Shown here one piece after another: positions 57,065 to 63,687 of a DNA stretch of 63,687 bases. The translations under genes and the position numbers were made by a program. This DNA is from Cyanobacteria bacterium RYN_339 (GTDB taxonomy: Bacteria; Cyanobacteriota; Sericytochromatia; S15B-MN24; JAQBPE01). How positions within the stretch are numbered: the first letter of the stretch is position 1; each line of letters starts with the position of its first letter. The stretch is from contig JAQBPE010000080.1 of NCBI GenBank assembly GCA_028287685.1, positions 1 through 63,687 on the forward strand. Direction: 5' to 3'. The notes beneath the pieces were generated by a model. The model did not search any database, was not told where the DNA came from, and was given only the letters and a program-made list of their open reading frames with translations.

Positions 57065-58054
57065 TTATTGGACCGAGACGCTGACGGTAGGTTTGGTGTA
57101 AATGTTGATCGGGATGACTGCCTTACCAACGTCGTTGACGCCGTCCAGGATGTGGTAGGCACGGAACTCGATGTTCCCCGTCTTCGGGAGGGCCAGGTTG
57201 CCACCCACCAGCGTGGCGGACAAGTAGGTGCCGGGTGCGACCGCATTCACGTTGCTATTCCACGTAAAGCTGGCGAAGTTCGCCGGGTTGGTGATGCGGC
57301 CCAGGATGGCCGAGCCGCCGCCATAGGCCGCGCCGTTGATCACGGCATCGACGTGGTCGACACCGGGGGCGTTGGCCTGGATGCCCGTGTTGAAGTCGAT
57401 CTGATCGCTCTTCACGATGTAGCCATCGGAGACGACGTTCTTGAACGACGAGGACGCCGCAACGATGCTGTAGCTGGACTCGTTGGCATTCAGCGACAAG
57501 GTGAAATTGATGGTGTTGGCACCGGCATCCAGCGTGACCGCCGTCTGCTGCTGCGAAGCCGCCAGGCGCAGCGGGATGGTGGCGCCGACGTCGTTGCGCA
57601 AGAAACAACGGGCCACGTAGTCATTAGCAGGGCGCAGCGGTGGGAAGTTGGCCGCACCCGTCAGGGGCAACCCGAAGAAGAAGCCCTGGGGGATCACCTG
57701 GCTGTGCGTCGCGCTCACGTAGCCGGTATTGGCCGTGGCGGAGAACAGCGTGACTAGCGCATCCGTCCAGGCGCCGGGCAGAGCCTCCAGGTGGAACTTG
57801 GGGATTGCCGGCGGTTGCGCGATCGTCAGGCGCACTTGCACATGCGACATTCCGTCGCCGGGATCGCCACTGTTTACCCCTGTGATTTTGGGAGTGCCGA
57901 AAGCGGTCGCGTTGGCCGCCCTGGCTTGCGCGGGCGTCACCGCTAGGCCCGTCTGAGCGACTGCCTCACCTGGCACCACGCCGAGCTTGCATCCGACGCT
58001 GAGGCCCGCGGCAAGCAAGACGGCGGTACGGAGGACCAATCGGGAATTTTGCAA
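57065..58054 (-). CDS. Lipoprotein, hypothetical
   Basis: TTG start with GGAGGAGG RBS; LAAGLSVGC lipobox. Confidence 0.7.
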   Translation of the reverse strand: MQNSRLVLRTAVLLAAGLSVGCKLGVVPGEAVAQTGLAVTPAQARAANATAFGTPKITGVNSGDPGDGMSHVQVRLTIAQPPAIPKFHLEALPGAWTDALVTLFSATANTGYVSATHSQVIPQGFFFGLPLTGAANFPPLRPANDYVARCFLRNDVGATIPLRLAASQQQTAVTLDAGANTINFTLSLNANESSYSIVAASSSFKNVVSDGYIVKSDQIDFNTGIQANAPGVDHVDAVINGAAYGGGSAILGRITNPANFASFTWNSNVNAVAPGTYLSATLVGGNLALPKTGNIEFRAYHILDGVNDVGKAVIPINIYTKPTVSVSVQ

Positions 58055-58168
58055 AATGCACCTCCTCCAGAGCCCGGTAGCACCTTGACTACCTCTCAGC
58101 CTCATACCACCAAGCAGCGAATTTCTCACTTGCCCGATCTTGGGGTACATGGAGCCTCGGAGGGCAGC

Positions 58169-58801
58169 ATGGCCGAAAAGGGTACCTGTCAGTGTTGCGG
58201 TGAAGAAAAGGTCCTGAACGAGCGGTTGTTGTGTGCCAACTGCCGCACGGCCCAACTCTGTGCCGTCCATGACGACCTCCTGACCATGCAACGCTGTGCC
58301 TTCTGCCGCAAACCTGCGTGCGCCTATTGCGTGGCCGACAGGCTCTGCCAGGCCTGTCGGGACGAGGGGCACGAGGCACCCGAGCGAGTGGTCAAGGTCA
58401 AGAAAGAAGCGGCCAACGCCGATGATCTTGCCCAGCGGAAGAAGCTGATCAAGTTGGGAGCCGTGCTGGTGGTGGCGATGGCCGCTAACTATTGGTTCTT
58501 TATCGGTGGGCCGCCATCACCGGCGGACGTCTGCAAGGCTCGCCTCGAGACGGCTCAGGGCATCACCATGTCCTACATGATTCACCACCGCAACCCGCCC
58601 AAGACCTTGTCGGAAATTCGCATGGTGGCCAAGGCCGAGAAAATGGTCCTGCCGCTGATGATCCCGGCAGGCTGCCGGCCGATCCCGGGCGCCGTGGTCT
58701 ACAGCTTCGACGGGAAGCAGTACAGCTTTACGACCTACACCGACGAAGGAAAGGTCTTCACGGCGATCAATGGCAAGCCGATGGTGATGACGGTTCCTTG
58801 A
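58169..58801 (+). CDS. Zinc-finger-like membrane protein
   Basis: CQCCGEEKVLNERLLCANC...CAFCRKPACAYCVADRLCQAC, then TM helix LIKLGAVLVVAMAANYWFF. Confidence 0.65.
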   Translation: MAEKGTCQCCGEEKVLNERLLCANCRTAQLCAVHDDLLTMQRCAFCRKPACAYCVADRLCQACRDEGHEAPERVVKVKKEAANADDLAQRKKLIKLGAVLVVAMAANYWFFIGGPPSPADVCKARLETAQGITMSYMIHHRNPPKTLSEIRMVAKAEKMVLPLMIPAGCRPIPGAVVYSFDGKQYSFTTYTDEGKVFTAINGKPMVMTVP

Positions 58802-58802
58802 G

Positions 58803-59435
58803 CTAGTTGCCCTGGTTCGAGGCCTTGGCCACCAAGACGCTTGCGCGCCGGGCCTTTCCGCCACCGTAGATCACATAGGTCTGGCTGCCCGAATCGTAGT
58901 CGTAGAGCAAGGCGCCGTACCGGTCCATGTTGGCGGAGTTGGGCGGCGAGTCCGGGACGATGCCGGAGCCGGCAAGCTGCGTACCCAACTCGGTCATCGC
59001 AATCCCGCTTGAAACGTCCGCCGCGGTGGGCAGCCCAGTGTTCGCGCCTATGCCCACCCGGTACATGGCGCCGAAGATGGCCTGTGAGAGGCCTGGCTGG
59101 GCCCAGGGGGAGACGGGGATCTTGCCGCCCGGCAAGTAAGGATCGAACTTGTCCGTAGCGGTGACTGCGAACGCCCCGTTATAGGTGGTTGTTGGCTGTA
59201 AGAAGCCGCCCGGGTAAGAGCCCCGGTAGTCGGAGGCGTACTGTTCAACCGCGGTCTGCAGCAACTTGACGTTTCCCTGGACTTTGGCGTTGCGCGCCTT
59301 GTCCATGGCCATCGAAAAACTGGGCATCGCGACCGACGCCAGGATGCCGATGATGACAACGACCACCAGCAACTCGATTAGCGTGAAGCCTGCCCGCTTG
59401 GTGCAGGGCTTGCCTGTGGTTTGCCTCACAAACAT
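58803..59435 (-). CDS. Type IV pilin / pseudopilin-like protein
   Basis: KRAGFTLIELLVVVVIIGILASVAMPSF prepilin motif. Confidence 0.94.
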   Translation of the reverse strand: MFVRQTTGKPCTKRAGFTLIELLVVVVIIGILASVAMPSFSMAMDKARNAKVQGNVKLLQTAVEQYASDYRGSYPGGFLQPTTTYNGAFAVTATDKFDPYLPGGKIPVSPWAQPGLSQAIFGAMYRVGIGANTGLPTAADVSSGIAMTELGTQLAGSGIVPDSPPNSANMDRYGALLYDYDSGSQTYVIYGGGKARRASVLVAKASNQGN

Positions 59436-59575
59436 TTCAGTCTACCCCCCTGGTAAAGTTGATCGTTACATGCCCGCGATCTGGCGAAGGCAAACGTGGG
59501 TCGATCCGCCATCTGGCCTACCGGGTATAACATGGACAGTGTCCGGAGCCTTGGGCCGGGTGGCGCGGGAGCGCA

Positions 59576-61219
59576 ATGAAGTTCCATAAACCAACCCTAG
59601 CCAAGTTGACCATCATCGCCGGCCTGGCGCTGCTTTCGGCCGGCGGCTGTGCCGTGCAGGCGCCGCCCCTCGGGACATTGGAGGTCTCCAGCCGCGCGTC
59701 CGTCCCGGCCACGGTGACTCCCCTCCCGTTGCCGGCCGGTCAACCGCAACGGCTGCGGATCCAGCTGGATACCCCCGCCCGCGCCCGGCACGTGATGGAC
59801 CTGCCCGCCAGCTGGGACGTTGCGAACGTAACGTTCAATTCGCCCACGAAGCTGACGGCGCCTAGCGTCATTCAGATCCCGTTTGCCTCCTTCGTGCAGT
59901 CGGCCCCCCCTGCCCCCTTCATCTTTACCTTCACTGGCGATGATCTGTCCGACCCAGTACTGCCGCCGTTGCGCCCGGGGACGGACTATAACCTGATGGC
60001 GGATCTCGAGACGTCGTCACCGTTGGCATTGGAGGCTTACGGAATCGTGCCTGGCGCCCAAACCATCGATGCCGGGCCGAATTCCTTCATCATCACGCTC
60101 AAGCCCACGGGCAACCAGGGCAGCGAGATCCCGATCAGCACGGCCGCCGGCAACCAGACGAGCCCGGCACTTGCTTATGACACCAACAACGATCAGCAAT
60201 TGGTCGTCTGGGCTGACGCGGGAAGTATCCTCGCCGCCATGGTGGACAACCTCGGCAACACGGTTCCGGGCATCACCGTGTGCGCCTCCGGCACTGCCAG
60301 CGCCCCCACGGTGGCCTACAACCGGACGGCGGACGCGTTCATGGTGGCCTGGGCCGATACCCGCAATGGCCACAGCGACATTTACTACAACACCGTTTCC
60401 ACCGGCGGCGCGCCGGGCACGGAGGCGCCGCTCGACCACACGGGCGGCCATACGATCGCGGAGACCCAGCCCAACCTGGTGTCGGCGGCCGGGGCGGACC
60501 GTTTCCTGCTCTCTTGGGTGGACAACCGCAACAACGCCACCAGCGGCCGGGACATCTTCGCCTACCGCATCGCCTCCAGCGGCGCCCTGTCCGCGTTGAT
60601 CTCCGTGGCTGTCTCGGCTGGCGTCACGGATCAACTCCGGCCGATCGGCTGCTACGCGGCCACGCTGGACCGCTTCGTGGTCGGCTTCGAGGACAGTGGG
60701 GACCTGCGCTTCCAGCGCATCAACGCCGTCGACGGCGCCATCCTCGATGGCGCCATGGGGTCTTCGCTGACGGCTGCCACTGGCACCCAGGACCAACTCT
60801 CGCTTGCCTTCAATAACAAGGACGCGCTGGTGCTAGCCGCCTGGCGCGACGGCCGCGCCGCCCCCACCCAGGTTTATTACGCCGTGGTGGATCCCGCTGC
60901 GGGCACGTTGGCCCTTCCGGACACCGCCCTCACCAGCGGTACCGCTACGGCGGGCTACCCCCAGGCGGGTTTCGGCGTCGGGCACGGGGACTATGCCATC
61001 CTCTTCCAGGATAACCGCACCGCTGGCCAACATGACCTGTTCCTTCGTCGCTTCAAGCTTGACGGTGTAACGACCTATGGCGAGAAGACGATTTCCATCG
61101 TGGCGGGGAATCAGCGGCCCACTGGCCTGGTCTTCGCTGCAACGGCCGATCAGTTCATGGCCACCTGGGAAGATGACCGAGGCCCGGACACCGACGTCTA
61201 CGGGCAGTTCCTGCGCTGA
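59576..61219 (+). CDS. Lipoprotein with probable beta-propeller-like repeats
   Basis: LALLSAGGC lipobox; repeats such as TVAYNRTADAFMVAWADTRNGHSDIYYN, FLLSWVDNRNNATSGRDIFAYRI. Confidence 0.75.
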   Translation: MKFHKPTLAKLTIIAGLALLSAGGCAVQAPPLGTLEVSSRASVPATVTPLPLPAGQPQRLRIQLDTPARARHVMDLPASWDVANVTFNSPTKLTAPSVIQIPFASFVQSAPPAPFIFTFTGDDLSDPVLPPLRPGTDYNLMADLETSSPLALEAYGIVPGAQTIDAGPNSFIITLKPTGNQGSEIPISTAAGNQTSPALAYDTNNDQQLVVWADAGSILAAMVDNLGNTVPGITVCASGTASAPTVAYNRTADAFMVAWADTRNGHSDIYYNTVSTGGAPGTEAPLDHTGGHTIAETQPNLVSAAGADRFLLSWVDNRNNATSGRDIFAYRIASSGALSALISVAVSAGVTDQLRPIGCYAATLDRFVVGFEDSGDLRFQRINAVDGAILDGAMGSSLTAATGTQDQLSLAFNNKDALVLAAWRDGRAAPTQVYYAVVDPAAGTLALPDTALTSGTATAGYPQAGFGVGHGDYAILFQDNRTAGQHDLFLRRFKLDGVTTYGEKTISIVAGNQRPTGLVFAATADQFMATWEDDRGPDTDVYGQFLR

Positions 61220-61253
61220 AAAGGGCCCCCACCTGACGGCGGGAGCCCTTTAA
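61220..61253. terminator. Likely bidirectional terminator between convergent genes
   Basis: AAAGGGC...GCCCTTT stem with CCC/GGG continuation. Confidence 0.65.
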
Positions 61254-61264
61254 GTGTAGACGAC

Positions 61265-61516
61265 CTAGCGGGCCGGCGGCTCGTCGGGAGCAACCAGATC
61301 CAGGCTGACCTGGTGCTGGTGCTTGAGCGCCGCTGCCTTGACCAGGGTGCGTACGGCGTTGATCGTACGGCCCTTGTGGCCAATCACGCGACCCACGTCC
61401 AACTGGTTCACATGGACGGTGATCAGCGTGCGATCGCCCTCCGTCTGGGAGTCGATCACCACGTCCTCGGGGGCGGAGGCGATCGCCTTCAGGATGATTT
61501 CGGCGACTTGCTTCAT
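61265..61516 (-). CDS. KH-domain RNA-binding protein (KhpA-like)
   Basis: VNQLDVGRVIGHKGRTINAVRTLVKAAALKH; downstream of rpsP. Confidence 0.92.
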   Translation of the reverse strand: MKQVAEIILKAIASAPEDVVIDSQTEGDRTLITVHVNQLDVGRVIGHKGRTINAVRTLVKAAALKHQHQVSLDLVAPDEPPAR

Positions 61517-61523
61517 CTAGCCG

Positions 61524-61832
61524 CTACTCCGCGGCCTTCTTGGTCTTCTCGGGGGGCTTGGTGGTCTTAGGGTTCTGCTTGGCCGAAGCGGGCACTTCGA
61601 CGCCGGCGCGCGTCAACAACGTGATCATGGTCTCCGTCGGCTTGGCACCGTTGGAGATCCACTTCTTCGCCAGCTCCACATCAATGCGCAGCTCGGGCGG
61701 GTTGGACTGCGGATCGAAGAAGCCGATCTCCTCGATCACCGAGCCATCGCGACGGGTCTTGCTGTCCTGGACCACCAGGCGGTACTTGGGGCGCTTGATC
61801 GCGCCGATCCGCTTCATGCGAATCTTGACCAT
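61524..61832 (-). CDS. rpsP: 30S ribosomal protein S16
   Basis: MVKIRMKRIGAIKRPKYRLVVQDSKTRRDGSVIEEIGFFDP. Confidence 0.97.
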   Translation of the reverse strand: MVKIRMKRIGAIKRPKYRLVVQDSKTRRDGSVIEEIGFFDPQSNPPELRIDVELAKKWISNGAKPTETMITLLTRAGVEVPASAKQNPKTTKPPEKTKKAAE

Positions 61833-61891
61833 GGGTTCTTCTCCTTGAGGGTGTAGGGGGCGTTGAGGACGCTGTTGGGGGTTATCGCGAG

Positions 61892-63322
61892 TTACTTCTT
61901 GCCAAACGGATTGAAGCCCTTGGGCATGGGCGGCATCCCAAATGGTGGCATACCACCGGGCATTCCGCCACCCTGCTTCATCTGTTTCTCCATCTGCTTC
62001 TTCATGTGCTTGGGCATCGACTTCTGCATGTTGGAGAACTGCTTCATCATCTTGTTCATGTTGTCGAAGTCCTTGAGGAGCTTGTTGACCTCTTCGACCT
62101 TCGTGCCGGAGCCCTTGGAAATGCGGATCTTCCGGCTCATGTCCAGGATCTTGGGGTTGCGCCGTTCCTTGACGGTCATCGACGCGATGATGGTCTCGAA
62201 CTTCTTGAGGTGGCCCTCGCCCTGGGCCAAGACATCGTCCGTCAGGGCGGCCTTCAAGCCGGGGATGGGCAACATCTCGAGGATTTGCCCCATCGACCCG
62301 ATCTTCTTCATCTGGTTCAGCTGGTTCGCGAAGTCCTCCAGCGTGAACTCCGCCTTGCGCATCTTGGCTTCGAGCTCCTTGGCGTCTTCCAAGGAGATGG
62401 CGGCTTGCGCCTTCTCGATCAGCGTCAGGACGTCGCCCATGCCCAGGATGCGGGTAGCGATGCGCTCCGGGTGGAACGGCTCGAGGCCGTCCATCTTCTC
62501 GGAGGTGCCCATGAACTTGATGGGCTTGCCCGTGACCTGCCGGACGGACAGGGCCGCGCCGCCGCGGGTGTCGCCATCGAGCTTGGTCAGCACCACGCCC
62601 GTGAGCCCGAGCGCTTCATTGAAGGCTTGCGCGATGTTCACGGCGTCCTGGCCGGTCATGGCGTCCACCACCAGCAGGATCTCCTGCGGCTGCAGCGTGG
62701 TCTGGAGATCCTTGATCTCCTGCATCATCATCTCGTCCACGTGCAACCGGCCCGCGGTGTCGAAGATGATGTAGTTGTGGCTGTCCGCCTTGGCCTTGGC
62801 GAGCGCCTCCGTGGCGATCTTGACCGGGTTCTCCTGGCCCATCGCAAACACGGGGATGTCGATCTGCTTGCCGAGCGCCTGCAACTGGGCGATCGCGGCA
62901 GGGCGGTAGATGTCGCCGGCGACCAGCAGCGGGCGGTGGCCCTGCTTCTTCAACATGAGGCCCAGCTTGGCCGTCGTGGTGGTCTTGCCGGAGCCCTGCA
63001 GGCCGGCCATCAGGATGACGGTGGGGCCGGTGGGGTTCTTCTCCAGCGGGGCCCGCTCGCCGCCCATCAAGACGCAGAGCTCGTCATGCACGATCTTGAT
63101 GAAGCTCTGGCCCGGGTTCAGGCCCTTCTGGACGTCTTCGCCCAGCGCCTGTTCCTTGACCCTGGCCATGAAGGCCTTGACCACCCCGAGGTTCACGTCG
63201 GCTTCAAGCAGCGCACGGCGTACTTCGCGCAGGGCCTCGGAGATATTATCTTCCGTGAGCATTCCCTGGCCGCGAAGCTTGGCGAAAACGCCCTGGATCT
63301 TCTCGGAGAGTGATTCAAACAT
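61892..63322 (-). CDS. ffh: Signal recognition particle protein Ffh
   Basis: GLQGSGKTTTTAKLGLML, DTAGRLHVDEMMM, TKLDGDTRGGAALS; methionine-rich M domain. Confidence 0.98.
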   Translation of the reverse strand: MFESLSEKIQGVFAKLRGQGMLTEDNISEALREVRRALLEADVNLGVVKAFMARVKEQALGEDVQKGLNPGQSFIKIVHDELCVLMGGERAPLEKNPTGPTVILMAGLQGSGKTTTTAKLGLMLKKQGHRPLLVAGDIYRPAAIAQLQALGKQIDIPVFAMGQENPVKIATEALAKAKADSHNYIIFDTAGRLHVDEMMMQEIKDLQTTLQPQEILLVVDAMTGQDAVNIAQAFNEALGLTGVVLTKLDGDTRGGAALSVRQVTGKPIKFMGTSEKMDGLEPFHPERIATRILGMGDVLTLIEKAQAAISLEDAKELEAKMRKAEFTLEDFANQLNQMKKIGSMGQILEMLPIPGLKAALTDDVLAQGEGHLKKFETIIASMTVKERRNPKILDMSRKIRISKGSGTKVEEVNKLLKDFDNMNKMMKQFSNMQKSMPKHMKKQMEKQMKQGGGMPGGMPPFGMPPMPKGFNPFGKK

Positions 63323-63553
63323 TTGTTAACCTGACGGGCAAGCGCTTTACCCGAACTTTGGGCCATCATAACCGCCAGACCTTACGCTGTCAAACGTTTG
63401 GGGGGGACTTGACACGCCCGGATCGCTACAGGTCAAGCGGCCTTGACGCTCTATAAGCACCGGCGTAAGATGGTTGGTCTGCGATTTTTTCGCGCGATAT
63501 GTCCGTCTAAGCGGACCTACCGATGTCCCCAACATCGAACAAGGGTGGTGTGA

Positions 63554-63687
63554 ATGCCTCAACAGAATAAGCTCCGAGTGACCCCATATAGCGGTGTGAC
63601 CTCACTGGCCGAGAACCTTCCCGACCTGATCGAGATCCAGCGCAACTCCTTCCAGTGGTTCCTGGAAGAGGGGCTCAAAGAGGAGCT
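63554..63687 (+). CDS. rpoB: RNA polymerase beta subunit, 5' end only
   Basis: MPQQNKLRVTPYSGVTSLAENLPDLIEIQRNSFQWFLEEGLKEE, typical RpoB N-terminus. Confidence 0.93.
   Translation, partial: MPQQNKLRVTPYSGVTSLAENLPDLIEIQRNSFQWFLEEGLKEE

Overview
GC-rich chromosomal segment with about 66 plausible protein-coding genes. I found no rRNA, tRNA, CRISPR array or transposase. The RpoB N-terminus, two AMIN-repeat proteins and a DUF1997-like protein suggest a flagellated, probably non-photosynthetic Cyanobacteriota-related lineage (Sericytochromatia-like; inference only). Main contents: (i) a 7-gene minus-strand operon: hemerythrin, heme-oxygenase-like DUF3050, histidine kinase, GAF/PP2C (RsbU-like), STAS, RsbW-like and GGDEF; (ii) mnmG; (iii) S8 proteases, glycosidases and many lipoproteins; (iv) fliJ/fliK-like genes followed by an AhpE-type peroxiredoxin whose peroxidatic Cys codon is an in-frame TGA, with a SECIS-like hairpin just downstream (predicted selenoprotein, broken by the ORF track); (v) nrdD; (vi) a large flagellar cluster (two flagellins, flhA, fliF, fliE, flgC, flgB, fliA, flgJ-like, flgI, flgH, flgA, flgG, flgF-like, flhB-C-like, fliK-like); (vii) ygfZ, cysteine desulfurase, KamA-like, lgt, recR, ybaB; (viii) an ECF sigma factor with a three-zinc-finger anti-sigma; (ix) a Tat-signal intradiol dioxygenase with a linked mini-TatA; (x) khpA, rpsP, ffh and the start of rpoB. 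The headline candidate is the selenocysteine peroxiredoxin at 16158..16646; the hemerythrin/HO-like/partner-switching/GGDEF operon is second. All family calls are by eye from translated motifs; no database search was possible.
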